Position numbers and translations under genes: made by a program
Part shown: positions 8,101 to 16,713 of the stretch, piece after piece
How the letters are laid out: each line of letters starts with the position of its first letter
Position numbering within the stretch: the first letter of the stretch is position 1
Assembly: GCA_036525975.1 (NCBI GenBank)
Contig: DATCZK010000048.1
Coordinates: 1-59,041 of the forward strand
DNA from: Quisquiliibacterium sp036525975
GTDB lineage: Bacteria > Pseudomonadota > Gammaproteobacteria > Burkholderiales > Burkholderiaceae_E
Direction: 5' to 3'
DNA length: 59,041 nucleotides
Notes under the pieces: model-generated
What the model was told of the DNA's origin: nothing
Database searches by the model: none
The model's input: only the letters and a program-made list of their open reading frames with translations

Positions 8101-9284
8101 AGATCCGTCCCGTTCGCGCCCTGCTGCTCGCCGTCGCGGTCGCCGCGCTGGCCGCGCTCGCGCTCTGGGCGTTCAGGCCGCAGCCGGTCGCGGTGGAGGT
8201 CCGCGAGGTCGCCACCGGGCGCTTCGAGCAGACGATCGACGAACAGGGCCGCACCGCGGTGCGCGACCGCTACACGGTGTCGGCGCCCGTGCCGGGGCTG
8301 ATCGAGCGCATCGCGCTCGACGCCGGCGACACGGTCGCGCGCGGCGACGTGATCGCGGTGCTGCGCCCGGCGCCTCCCGCGCTGCAGGACATGCGCACGC
8401 AGGCCGAGCTGCGCGAGCGCGTCGGCGCGGCGGAGGCGGCCGCGCTGCGCGCCAAGGCCAACGAAGCGCGCGCTTCGGCAGCCGCCGAGCTCGCGCGCCA
8501 GGACTACGCGCGCGCCAGGCGCCTCGCCGAGCAGGGATTCACCTCGCGAAGCGCCGAGGACAGCGCGCGCCTGTTGCTCACGCAGCAGGAGCAGGCGTCG
8601 AAGGCGGCGCAGTTCGAGAGCCACGCGGCCGAGCACGATCTCGAGATGGCGCGCGCGGCGCTCACGCGCGGCGCGCGCGGCGCCGCCCCCGGAAGGCTCG
8701 AGATCCGCGCGCCGGTGGCGGGCCGCGTGCTGCGGGTGATGCAGCGCAGCGAGGCGGTCGTCGCCCCGGGCTCGGCGCTGGTCGAACTGGGCGACCCCGC
8801 GTCGCTCGAGGCCGTGATCGACGTGCTCTCGCAGGACGCGCCAAGAATCGAGGCAGGGGCGAAGGTGCGGATGAGCTTCTCGCAGGCGATCGCCCCGGCC
8901 ACGGGGCGCGTGCGCCGCGTGGAGCCGAGCGCGCGCACCAAGATCTCCACGCTCGGCGTGGAAGAGCAGCGCGTGGCCGTCGTCGTCGACTTCGACGCGG
9001 CGAGCACGCCCGCGGTGGTTGGCGACGGCTACCGGATCGACGCGCAGATCGTCGTGCTCGAGCGCGACGCCGTCACGCTGGCGCCGGTGGGCGCGCTGTT
9101 TCGCGATGCCGGCGGGTGGGCGGTGTTCGTCGCTTCGGGCGCGCGCGCCGAGCGCAGGGCGGTGCAGGTGGGCGCGCGCAACCAGAGCATGGCGTGGATC
9201 GAGCGCGGCCTCGACGCGGGCGAGCGCGTGGTCGTCTACCCGCCCGAGACCCTGCGCGAGGGCGTGCGCATCGCGCCGCGTTGA
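8097..9284 (+). CDS. HlyD/MFP-type periplasmic adaptor of the ABC exporter
   Basis: The ATG at 8097 overlaps the permease stop (ATGA) and gives 395 residues. An N-terminal membrane anchor (ALLLAVAVAALAALALWAF) is followed by a biotinyl-lipoyl-like half (GLIERIALDAGDTVARGDVI), an alpha-helical hairpin (about residues 100-195, rich in Ala/Glu/Arg), the second lipoyl half (LEIRAPVAGRVLRVMQRSEAV) and a beta-barrel/membrane-proximal domain. Such adaptors bridge inner-membrane transporters and outer-membrane TolC-like channels. No outer-membrane channel gene lies nearby. The third gene of a tightly coupled operon. Confidence 0.9.
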   Translation: MKIRPVRALLLAVAVAALAALALWAFRPQPVAVEVREVATGRFEQTIDEQGRTAVRDRYTVSAPVPGLIERIALDAGDTVARGDVIAVLRPAPPALQDMRTQAELRERVGAAEAAALRAKANEARASAAAELARQDYARARRLAEQGFTSRSAEDSARLLLTQQEQASKAAQFESHAAEHDLEMARAALTRGARGAAPGRLEIRAPVAGRVLRVMQRSEAVVAPGSALVELGDPASLEAVIDVLSQDAPRIEAGAKVRMSFSQAIAPATGRVRRVEPSARTKISTLGVEEQRVAVVVDFDAASTPAVVGDGYRIDAQIVVLERDAVTLAPVGALFRDAGGWAVFVASGARAERRAVQVGARNQSMAWIERGLDAGERVVVYPPETLREGVRIAPR

Positions 9285-9383
9285 CCGGGAAGCCCCCAAC
9301 GGCGCGGGCGGGCGTCGGGCCGGGCGACACGCCGGCGCGGCTTTGCGCTACGATGCCGGTGCAATCAACGAGGAGAGAAAATC

Positions 9384-10358
9384 ATGTTGCGACGCAATTT
9401 GCTGGGCGTGCTGGGCGCGGCGGTCGTGGGCTTGGGCCTGGCTTCAGGGCCGGCGCTTGCCGCCTACCCCGACCGGCCGATCAGCGTGATCGTTCCCTGG
9501 GGCGCCGGCGGCGGAACCGACGCGGTCGCGCGCTTCGTCGCCGCGGAACTGGAGAAGGAACTCAAGCAGCCGGTGAACGTCGTCAACCGCACCGGCGGCA
9601 GCGGGGTCGTGGGTCACCAGGCGATCGCCTCGGCCGCTCCCGACGGATACACGCTCGGGCTGATCACGGTCGAGATCACGATGATGCGGCACGCCGGGCT
9701 CACGCAGCTCAGCCACGCCGATTTCACGCCGCTGGCGCTGGTGAACTTCGACCCCAATGCGGTGTTCGTTCGCACCGACTCCCCGATCAAGGACGTCAAG
9801 GGGCTGATCGAGGCGGCGAAGGCGAGCCCGGGCAAGCTCAAGGCGAGCGGCACGGGCCAGGGCGGAATCTGGCACCTCGGCCTCGCGGGCATGCTGGTCG
9901 ACGCGAAGCTCGCCGGCAGCGCGATCACCTGGGTGCCGAGCCAGGGCGCCGCGCCCGGCCTGCAGGACCTGGTCGCGGGCGGCATCGACGTGGCCTCGTG
10001 CTCGCTGCCCGAGGCGCGCGCGCTGATCGAAGCCGGCAAGGTGCGCGCGCTGGTGCTGATGTCGGACAAGCCCGATTCGCTGTTCCCGAACGTGCCGCTG
10101 CTCAAGGCCGCGACCGGGAGCGACTGGACCAACGGCGCTTGGCGCGGCTTCGCAGGCCCGAAAGGCTTGCCCAAGGAAGTGGTCGACAAGATGTCGGTGG
10201 CGCTCAAGAAGATCTACGACTCCAAGGCCTATGCCGACTTTCTCGCGGCGCGCGGCTTCGGCGCCACCTGGGGCGATTCGGCCCAGTACGCCGCGTTCAT
10301 GAAGAAAGAGGACGGCGACAAGGGCGCGGTGATGAAGGCCGTGGGCCTGGCCAAGTAG
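9384..10358 (+). CDS. tctC: Tripartite tricarboxylate transporter solute receptor (Bug/TctC family)
   Basis: The 324-residue protein starts with a signal peptide (MLRRNLLGVLGAAVVGLGLA, cleavage near ALAA-YPDRP). Bug-family motifs follow: YPDRPISVIVPWGAGGGTDAVAR, then NRTGGSGVVGHQAIASAAPDGYTLG, and the C-terminal GLPKEVVDKMSVALKKI. The receptor binds an anion, typically a carboxylate, in the periplasm and delivers it to TctAB. A clear Shine-Dalgarno GAGGAGA precedes the ATG. Unlike the many orphan Bug genes of betaproteobacteria, this one is adjacent to its membrane subunits. Confidence 0.9.
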   Translation: MLRRNLLGVLGAAVVGLGLASGPALAAYPDRPISVIVPWGAGGGTDAVARFVAAELEKELKQPVNVVNRTGGSGVVGHQAIASAAPDGYTLGLITVEITMMRHAGLTQLSHADFTPLALVNFDPNAVFVRTDSPIKDVKGLIEAAKASPGKLKASGTGQGGIWHLGLAGMLVDAKLAGSAITWVPSQGAAPGLQDLVAGGIDVASCSLPEARALIEAGKVRALVLMSDKPDSLFPNVPLLKAATGSDWTNGAWRGFAGPKGLPKEVVDKMSVALKKIYDSKAYADFLAARGFGATWGDSAQYAAFMKKEDGDKGAVMKAVGLAK

Positions 10359-10392
10359 AGGCCGCGCGAGTCCAGCCGGATCACTGGCGCAG

Positions 10393-10854
10393 GTGAGGTT
10401 CAACGACGCGATCATCGGCAGCGTCCTGCTGCTGCTGTCGCTGGCGGTGCTCTGGCACATCCGCGACTTCCCCGACTTTCCGGGGCAGCCGCACGGGCCG
10501 GCGTTGTTCCCGGGGGTGATCGCCTCCGGGCTCGCGCTCGCCTCGGCGCTGCTGATCCGCGACGGGCTGCGCTCGGGCCTGCCTGCGGTGCAGATCGTGG
10601 GCGGCGCGGGCCGCGCGCTGCTGCCCTTCGCGGTCACGGTCGCGAGCCTGTTCTTCTACTTCTTCGCCTCCGAGCGGCTCGGGTTCATCGTCTGCGCGAT
10701 CGCGATGCTCACCGCGCTGCTGTGGTCGTACGGGGTGCGCAAGGTGCTCGTGGCCCCGATCGCGGTCGTGGCCACCCTCGTGATCCACACCGCGTTCTTC
10801 AAGCTGCTCAAGGTGCCGCTGCCCTGGGGCGTGCTGCAGCGCTTCGCATGGTGA
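10393..10854 (+). CDS. tctB: Tripartite tricarboxylate transporter small membrane subunit
   Basis: A GTG start gives 153 residues with four hydrophobic segments: IIGSVLLLLSLAVLWHI, a second around GPALFPGVIASGLALASALL, LLPFAVTVASLFFYFFA and LGFIVCAIAMLTALLWSYG, then a terminal VLVAPIAVVATLVIHTAFF. The motif FPDFPGQPHGPALFPGVIA between the first two segments is typical of TctB. It lies 34 bp after tctC and 68 bp before tctA, in the usual C-B-A order. TctB is required with TctA for sodium-driven uptake. Confidence 0.85.
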   Translation: MRFNDAIIGSVLLLLSLAVLWHIRDFPDFPGQPHGPALFPGVIASGLALASALLIRDGLRSGLPAVQIVGGAGRALLPFAVTVASLFFYFFASERLGFIVCAIAMLTALLWSYGVRKVLVAPIAVVATLVIHTAFFKLLKVPLPWGVLQRFAW

Positions 10855-10922
10855 CGGCGAACCCGCGCGCCCACCCGGCGACGGCGATCGCGCCCCGCCC
10901 GCGGCTCCGGCCCGCCTGAGCC

Positions 10923-12413
10923 ATGGACGCGGTGCTGCTCGCCATGCAGATGGTGGCGTCGCCGACCGTGATCCTGGTCATGGTGTTCTCGGCGCTGTTC
11001 GGCCTGTTCGTCGGGTCGGTGCCCGGGCTCACCGCCACGATGGCAACGGCGCTGCTGGTGCCGATCACCTTCTTCCTCCCGCCGGTGCCGGCGGTCGCGG
11101 CGATGGTCACGGCAACGGCGATGGCGATCTTCGCCGGCGACATACCGGGCGCGCTGGTGCGCATTCCCGGCACGCCGGCCTCGGCCGCCTACGTCGACGA
11201 GTCCTACGCGATGACGCGCAACGGCCACGCCGAGACGGCGCTCGGCGTCGGGCTCGTGTTCTCCGCGATCGGCGGCCTGTTCGGCACGCTCGTGCTGGTC
11301 GTGGCCGCGCCGGCTCTGGCCGAGGTGGCGCTCAACTTCAGTTCCTTCGAGTACTTCTGGCTCGTGCTGCTGGGGCTCACCTGCGCGGTGTTCATCACCA
11401 GCGACCGTCCGCTCAAGGGCCTCGTGACGCTGCTGCTGGGGCTGCTGCTGGGCAGCGTCGGGCTCGAGAACCCGGCCGCGCACCCCCGTTTCACCTTCGG
11501 CGTTACCGACCTGCTCTCGGGCATGACGCTGATCCCGGCGATGATCGGCCTGTTCGCGATCTCCGAGATCCTGCGATTCGCGGTCGCGCCCGCCGAACTG
11601 GAGAAGTTCAAGACCCAGGTGGGGTCGGTGTTCAAGGGCATGGGCACGATGCTGCGCAAGTACAAGGTCCAGACGCTGCGCGGCAGCGCGCTGGGCACCG
11701 CGGTGGGCGCGCTGCCGGGCGCCGGCGCCGACATCGCGGCGTGGATGTCGTTCGCGCTGAGCAGGAAGATGTCGAAGGAGCCGGAGAAGTTCGGCACCGG
11801 CCACCCCGAAGGCCTGGTCGAGGCCGGGGCGGCCAACAACAGCGCGCTCGCCGGCGCGTGGATCCCCGCGCTCGTGTTCGGCATTCCCGGAGACTCGATC
11901 ACCGCGATCGTGATCGGCGTTCTCTACATGAAGAACATGAACCCGGGGCCCACGATCTTCATCAACAACCCCGAGAACATCTACGCCGTGTTCATCGTGT
12001 TCATCGTCGCGAACCTGCTGATGATCCCGTTCGGCTGGATGTGCGTGAAGGCCGCGGCGCGGGTGCTGCGCACGCCGCGAACGATGCTGATGCCGGTGAT
12101 CCTCGTGTTCTGCGTGGTCGGCGCGTTCGCGATCAACAACTCCCAGTTCGACGTCCTGCTGCTGATCGGCTTCGGGCTGCTCGGCTGGTTCCTCGAGGCG
12201 CACGGGTTCCCGGTGGCGCCCGCGATCCTGGGCCTGCTGCTCGGGACGATGCTCGAGGAGCACTTCATCCGCTCGATGATCAAGGCCGACGCGAACTGGC
12301 TCGCCTTCGTCGAGCGCCCGATCGCGGCGGGCATCGCGCTGTTCACGATCTGCGTCTGGGCGATCTCGGGCTGGCACGCGTTCAAGCGGGCGCGCCGGCG
12401 AAGGCATCCGTAG
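10923..12413 (+). CDS. tctA: Tripartite tricarboxylate transporter large membrane subunit
   Basis: The 496-residue protein has about ten to twelve hydrophobic segments and both diagnostic glycine-rich TctA motifs: FVGSVPGLTATMATALLVP near residue 35 and GALPGAGADIAAWMSFALSR near residue 265. IPGTPASAAYVDESYAMTR is also family-typical. It is the translocation channel of the transporter. Substrate specificity is set by TctC and cannot be read from sequence. The cytochrome c maturation operon starts 68 bp downstream on the same strand, but the functions look unrelated. Confidence 0.92.
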   Translation: MDAVLLAMQMVASPTVILVMVFSALFGLFVGSVPGLTATMATALLVPITFFLPPVPAVAAMVTATAMAIFAGDIPGALVRIPGTPASAAYVDESYAMTRNGHAETALGVGLVFSAIGGLFGTLVLVVAAPALAEVALNFSSFEYFWLVLLGLTCAVFITSDRPLKGLVTLLLGLLLGSVGLENPAAHPRFTFGVTDLLSGMTLIPAMIGLFAISEILRFAVAPAELEKFKTQVGSVFKGMGTMLRKYKVQTLRGSALGTAVGALPGAGADIAAWMSFALSRKMSKEPEKFGTGHPEGLVEAGAANNSALAGAWIPALVFGIPGDSITAIVIGVLYMKNMNPGPTIFINNPENIYAVFIVFIVANLLMIPFGWMCVKAAARVLRTPRTMLMPVILVFCVVGAFAINNSQFDVLLLIGFGLLGWFLEAHGFPVAPAILGLLLGTMLEEHFIRSMIKADANWLAFVERPIAAGIALFTICVWAISGWHAFKRARRRRHP

Positions 12414-12481
12414 CCTCCCGTCGCCCTTGTGCGACAATCCGCGCCACCCCCCAGGCAACCCGAAGAGGCAGGAACGCCCCG

Positions 12482-13858
12482 ATGTTCTTTTTCTGGATTG
12501 TGGTTGGGCTGATCACGGCCGCTGCCACCGCTTCGCTCGTCCTTCCGCTGCTGCGCGCTGCGCACCGCGTCGCACCAGAGGCCCGCAACGATGAAGCGCG
12601 ACGCCTCGCCGTCTACCGCGACCGCCGCGCAGAGATCGAGGCCGAGCGCCATGCCGGCCGGCTGACCCCGGCGGAAGCCGAGCGCGCCCTCGACGAACTG
12701 GTCGAAGACGCGGCGGTGCAGCTCGAGCACGACGGGTCTGCCGCCGACCCGGGCGAGGACCCGGCGCTGCCGGCGGGCGGCGCCGCGCCCAGCGGAGCGG
12801 GCGCGCGCGGGCGCCTGATCGCCGTCGCGATCGGCATCGCGATCGCGGTGCCGGTGGCCACGCTCCTCGGCTACGGCTGGCTCGGCGCACCCGCGCTGGT
12901 TGCGATGTCGCCCGACGCCCCGGGGGTGGATTCGAGCGGGCGTCACGCGACCGAAATCGTCGGCGAGCTCTCCGCGCGCGTGGCGCGCAACCCGAACGAC
13001 GCCGAGGCCTGGGCCCTGCTCGGGCAGGCGCACTCGATCAAGGGCGACATTGCGGCCGCGGTCGCGGCCTACGGCCGGGCGGCCGAACTGCTGCCCGGCG
13101 ACGCGCGCCTGCTCGCCGACTACGCCGAAGTCCTGGCCCAGTCTCAGGGCGGCGACCTTCGCGGGCGCCCGACCGAGCTGCTGACGCGCGCGCTGGCGGC
13201 CAACCCGAACGAGAGCAAGGCGATCGCGCTGATGGGGGCCGCGCTGTACCGCTCGGGAGAGCTCCCGCAGGCGCTCGTCTACATGCGCCAGCTTGCCGGC
13301 GGCCTGCCCCCGGGTTCGGAGCCCGCGCAGCAGATCGCCGAAGTGATCGCCCGGATCGAATCGCAGATCGCAGGCGGCGGCGCGCCGAAGGGCCCGGGCG
13401 CGCCGGGCGGGCCCGGCCCGCGGGCCGCTGCGCCGGTCGCGCCGGGTGCTCCGGGCGCGGCGCCGAGGGGTCCGTTCGCGGCGGGCGCGCAGGCGCCCTC
13501 CCCGGCAGCCGCCGACGCCGTGGTGAGCGGATCGATCGAGATCAGCGCCGATCTCGCCGGGAAGATCGCGCCGGGCGCCGCGCTGTTCGTGATCGCGCGC
13601 GCGCCCGAGGGCCCGCCGATTCCCTACGCCGCGGTGAAACTCTCGCCCTCGGGCTGGCCGCTTCGCTTCTCGCTCGGCGACGCGCAGGCGATGAACCCCG
13701 CGCGGCTGCTGTCGGGCGCGGACGCGATCGTGATCGAGGCGCGGGTGAGCATGGACGGCAACCCGGCGCGGCGCAGCGGCGACCTGTTCGGGCGCAGCGC
13801 AACGGTGAAACCCGGTGCGAAGGGCCTGGCGATCCGGATCGACCAGCGAGTGCCCTGA
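12482..13858 (+). CDS. ccmI: Cytochrome c maturation protein CcmI (CycH-like)
   Basis: The ATG at 12482 follows GAGGCAGGAACGCCCCG. The 458-residue protein starts with a membrane helix (MFFFWIVVGLITAAATASLV), a cytoplasmic coiled segment (RLAVYRDRRAEIEAERHAGR), a second helix (RLIAVAIGIAIAVPVATLLG), then tetratricopeptide repeats (EAWALLGQAHSIKGDIAAAV, LLADYAEVLAQSQGG, KAIALMGAALYRSGELPQAL). A Pro/Gly/Ala linker leads to a C-terminal CcmI domain (VSGSIEISADLAGKIAPG). CcmI binds the C-terminus of apocytochrome c and presents it to CcmF/H. Its place upstream of ccmA, rather than after ccmH, is unusual. Confidence 0.88.
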   Translation: MFFFWIVVGLITAAATASLVLPLLRAAHRVAPEARNDEARRLAVYRDRRAEIEAERHAGRLTPAEAERALDELVEDAAVQLEHDGSAADPGEDPALPAGGAAPSGAGARGRLIAVAIGIAIAVPVATLLGYGWLGAPALVAMSPDAPGVDSSGRHATEIVGELSARVARNPNDAEAWALLGQAHSIKGDIAAAVAAYGRAAELLPGDARLLADYAEVLAQSQGGDLRGRPTELLTRALAANPNESKAIALMGAALYRSGELPQALVYMRQLAGGLPPGSEPAQQIAEVIARIESQIAGGGAPKGPGAPGGPGPRAAAPVAPGAPGAAPRGPFAAGAQAPSPAAADAVVSGSIEISADLAGKIAPGAALFVIARAPEGPPIPYAAVKLSPSGWPLRFSLGDAQAMNPARLLSGADAIVIEARVSMDGNPARRSGDLFGRSATVKPGAKGLAIRIDQRVP

Positions 13859-13891
13859 GGGTGCCGGCAAAGCGCCCGCCGGGAGAATGAG

Positions 13892-14536
13892 TTGAGCTCC
13901 GCGATCGTCGGCACGCGCGCGCTGGCCTGCACGCTGGGGCACCGCAAGCTGTTCGAGCACCTCGACCTCGAGCTGCACGCCGGCCAGTGGCTGATGCTCA
14001 CCGGCCTCAACGGCACCGGCAAGTCGACGCTGCTCAGGGTGATCGCGGGGCTCGTCCGACCAACCGCGGGCTCGGTCCTGTGGCGCGGCAAGCCGCGCCA
14101 CGTCGGCGACCCGTCGTGGAACGCGTCGTTCTGCTACCAGGGCCACGCGAGCGGCTGGAAAGACCTGCTCACCGCGCGCGAGAACCTGGCCCTGCAGCTC
14201 GCGCTCGACGCCGGGCACGGCCGCGACGCCGGCCTCGGGCCCACCGTGGACGCGGCGCTCGAGCGCGTCGGCCTGGGCCGCCAGGCCCGGCTCCAGCACC
14301 TGCGGCTCTCGGCCGGCCAGCGGCGCCGGCTTGGGCTGGCGCGCCTGGCCGCCAGTTCGCGCGCGCTGTGGCTGCTCGACGAACCGACCACCGCGCTCGA
14401 CACCGACGGCGAGCACCTGTTCGCCCGCCTGCTCGACGAGCACCTCGCGCGCGGCGGGTGCGCCGTGGTTGCCACCCACCACGCCGTCCCGACCGGCGCG
14501 CCGGCGCGCTCGCTGCGCCTCGGAGGCGGCGCGTGA
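13892..14536 (+). CDS. ccmA: Heme exporter ATP-binding protein CcmA
   Basis: A TTG start gives 214 residues. Walker A is GLNGTGKST, the Q-loop region is FCYQGHASGWKDLLTARENL, the signature is LSAGQRRRLGLARL and Walker B is LWLLDEPTTALD. The short length and the LSAGQ variant of the signature identify CcmA rather than a generic ABC ATPase. CcmA with CcmB and CcmCD releases holo-CcmE for heme delivery. The stop overlaps the GTG of ccmB (GTGA). Confidence 0.9.
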   Translation: MSSAIVGTRALACTLGHRKLFEHLDLELHAGQWLMLTGLNGTGKSTLLRVIAGLVRPTAGSVLWRGKPRHVGDPSWNASFCYQGHASGWKDLLTARENLALQLALDAGHGRDAGLGPTVDAALERVGLGRQARLQHLRLSAGQRRRLGLARLAASSRALWLLDEPTTALDTDGEHLFARLLDEHLARGGCAVVATHHAVPTGAPARSLRLGGGA

Positions 14537-15279
14537 GCGCCCCGGCGCAAGGCGCCGCGACCGCGCTGGCGGGTTCGGCGCGCGCAACCGCGGCCAGCCC
14601 GACGATGGGCGTGGTCGCGGCGCTGCGCTGGTCGTGCCGCCGCGACCTGGCGCTGGCGCTGCGCTCGAAGTCGGAAGTGGCGCTGATCGTGGTGTTCTTC
14701 GTGCTGGTCACGTCGCTTTTTCCGCTCGGCATCAGCCCCGACCCGGTCCTGCTCGCGCGCATCGCGCCCGGGATCGCCTGGGTCGCGGCGCTGCTCGCCT
14801 CGCTGTTGTCGCTCCCGCGCATGTTCGCGCTCGACCACGCCGACGGCTCGCTCGAACAGCTCGTGCTCGCCCCGGCGCCGCTGCCGGCGGTGATCGCAGG
14901 AAAGGTTCTGGCGCACTGGCTGACCAACGGGTTCCCGCTGGTTCTGCTCGCGCCGCTCGCCGGCGTGCAGTTCGGGATGCACGAAGACGCGATCGGCGTG
15001 CTCGTCCTGGGCCTGCTGCTCGGCACGCCGATCCTGTCCTGGCTGGGCGCGATCGGCGCGGCGCTCACGCTGGGCACGCGTTCCGGGAGCGCGCTGATGG
15101 CGCTGCTGGTGCTTCCGCTGGCCGTGCCGGTGCTGATCTTCGGCGCCGGCGCCGCGGAGGCCGTGGAGTCGGGCCTGGGCGCGCAGGCGCAGCTCTCGCT
15201 GCTGGGCGCCGGGCTCATCGGCGCTTGCGTGCTCGGCCCGGCGAGCACGGCGCTAGCCGTTAGAATCGCCTACGAGTAA
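14533..15279 (+). CDS. ccmB: Heme exporter membrane protein CcmB
   Basis: The GTG at 14533 overlaps the ccmA stop and gives 248 residues. An N-terminal tail of about 25 residues precedes six hydrophobic segments. Family motifs include RDLALALRSKSEVALIVVFF near the start, LSLPRMFALDHADGSLEQLV after helix two, and GTRSGSALMALLVLPLAVPV. CcmB is the permease partner of CcmA in System I cytochrome c biogenesis. ccmC follows after 4 bp. Confidence 0.92.
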   Translation: MSAPAQGAATALAGSARATAASPTMGVVAALRWSCRRDLALALRSKSEVALIVVFFVLVTSLFPLGISPDPVLLARIAPGIAWVAALLASLLSLPRMFALDHADGSLEQLVLAPAPLPAVIAGKVLAHWLTNGFPLVLLAPLAGVQFGMHEDAIGVLVLGLLLGTPILSWLGAIGAALTLGTRSGSALMALLVLPLAVPVLIFGAGAAEAVESGLGAQAQLSLLGAGLIGACVLGPASTALAVRIAYE

Positions 15280-15283
15280 CGAA

Positions 15284-16027
15284 ATGGCACGCACCCACTG
15301 GTTCCGATTCTCCTCCCCAGCAAGCTTCTACCCGCTGGCCGGCAAGCTCGCGCCCTGGTTCTTCGCCGCCGCGGCAGCGTGCACGGTGGCGGGCCTCTAC
15401 ATCGGCTTCTTCGTCGCCCCCACCGACTACCAGCAGGGCGAGTCCTACCGGATCATCTTCATCCACGTGCCCGCCGCCTGGATGGCGATGTTCATCTACG
15501 TCGTGATGGCGGCCTGGTCGGCGGTGGCGCTGATCTGGGGCACGCGGCTCGCGTCGATGATGGCGCAGGCGCTCGCACCCACCGGCGCGATGTTCGCGTT
15601 CGTGGCCCTGTGGACCGGCGCGTTCTGGGGCCGCCCCACCTGGGGCGCCTACTGGGTGTGGGACGCGCGGCTGACCTCGACGCTGATCCTGCTGTTCCTG
15701 TACCTGGGCTACATCGCGCTGCGCGCGGCCATCGACGACCCCAGGCGCGCCGATCGCGCCTGCGGCCTGCTCGCGCTGGTGGGGGTGGTGAACGTGCCGA
15801 TCATCTACTTCTCGGTGAAGTGGTGGAACACGCTGCACCAGGGCGCCTCGGTCTCGCTCACGGCCGCGCCGAAGATGGCGCAGACGATGCTCACCGGCAT
15901 GCTGGTGATGGCCTTCGCGGCCTGGTTCTACGCGATCGCGGTCACGCTGGTGCGGGTGCGCGGCATCGTGCTCGAGCGCGAGGCGCACGCCGACTGGGTG
16001 CGCGAGCTGGCGGAGGTGAAACGATGA
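15284..16027 (+). CDS. ccmC: Heme-handling protein CcmC
   Basis: This 247-residue, six-helix membrane protein carries the tryptophan-rich WWD signature (WGRPTWGAYWVWDARLTS) between helices three and four, and conserved histidines in FIHVPAAWMAMF and in the later periplasmic loop (VKWWNTLHQGASVS). CcmC presents heme to CcmE and attaches it to the CcmE histidine. Its TGA overlaps the ATG of ccmD (ATGA). Confidence 0.95.
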   Translation: MARTHWFRFSSPASFYPLAGKLAPWFFAAAAACTVAGLYIGFFVAPTDYQQGESYRIIFIHVPAAWMAMFIYVVMAAWSAVALIWGTRLASMMAQALAPTGAMFAFVALWTGAFWGRPTWGAYWVWDARLTSTLILLFLYLGYIALRAAIDDPRRADRACGLLALVGVVNVPIIYFSVKWWNTLHQGASVSLTAAPKMAQTMLTGMLVMAFAAWFYAIAVTLVRVRGIVLEREAHADWVRELAEVKR

Positions 16028-16182
16028 TCGAGTGGCTGAAGATGGGCGGCTACGCCTACTTCGTCTGGAGTTCGTACGGCGCGCTCGCGATCGCGGTCGC
16101 GATCGAGCTGGTTGCGCTCAGGCGCAAGACAAAACAGGCGCGCGCGTTCGTGCGCCGGACAATCGAAGAGGAAACACGGTGA
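16024..16182 (+). CDS. ccmD: Heme exporter small subunit CcmD
   Basis: This 52-residue protein has the family layout: a short N-terminus (MIEWLKMGGYAYFVWSSYG), one membrane helix (ALAIAVAIELVAL) and a basic cytoplasmic tail (RRKTKQARAFVRR). CcmD holds the CcmABC-CcmE complex together and is needed to release holo-CcmE. The start overlaps the ccmC stop and the stop overlaps the ccmE GTG, so three genes are joined end to end. Confidence 0.9.
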   Translation: MIEWLKMGGYAYFVWSSYGALAIAVAIELVALRRKTKQARAFVRRTIEEETR

Positions 16183-16658
16183 AACCACGTTATCGTCGCA
16201 TGGTCTGGATCCTCGGAGGCGTCGCCGCGCTGGGCGTGGCGGCCGCGCTCGTGCTCAACGCCTTCCAGAGCAACCTGGTGTTCTTCTTCACCCCCACGCA
16301 GATCGCGTCGGGCGAGGCGCCCAAGGGCCGCGCCTTCAGGGTCGGCGGGCTGGTCAAGGAGGGCAGCGTGCGGCGCGAGGGCGACGGCACGACGATCGTG
16401 TTCGACGTGACCGACAACGCCAAGACGATCAGCGTCGCTTTCACCGGCATCCTGCCCGACCTGTTCAAGGAGGGTCGCGGCGTCGTGGCCCAGGGCTCGA
16501 TCGAGGCCGACGGGCGGTTCCGCGCCAGCAACGTGCTCGCCAAGCACGACGAGAACTACATGCCGCCCGAGGCGGCCGAGGCGCTCAAGCGCGCCGGCCA
16601 GCCGGTGGGGGCGCCGCACCAGTTCGTCGACAACGCCAGCAAGACCCTCAAGCAGTGA
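16179..16658 (+). CDS. ccmE: Periplasmic heme chaperone CcmE
   Basis: The GTG at 16179 overlaps the ccmD stop and gives 159 residues. A membrane anchor (MVWILGGVAALGVAAALVLN) is followed by the OB-fold domain (GRAFRVGGLVKEGSVRR, GILPDLFKEGRGVVAQGS) and the heme-attachment motif LAKHDENYMPPE, in which His123 binds heme covalently and Tyr127 supplies an axial contact. The C-terminal tail is flexible. It carries heme from CcmC to CcmF. Confidence 0.95.
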   Translation: MKPRYRRMVWILGGVAALGVAAALVLNAFQSNLVFFFTPTQIASGEAPKGRAFRVGGLVKEGSVRREGDGTTIVFDVTDNAKTISVAFTGILPDLFKEGRGVVAQGSIEADGRFRASNVLAKHDENYMPPEAAEALKRAGQPVGAPHQFVDNASKTLKQ

Positions 16659-16713
16659 GCGGCAGCGCTCGCGCCCCCGGCGCGAACGCCGGCGCAGTCG
16701 CAAGGAGAACACG

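Noticed and set aside
10656..12458. A 600-codon minus-strand frame rich in His/Arg/Asp.
   Set aside because: It lies antisense to tctA and tctB, whose membrane segments and TctA glycine motifs are intact.
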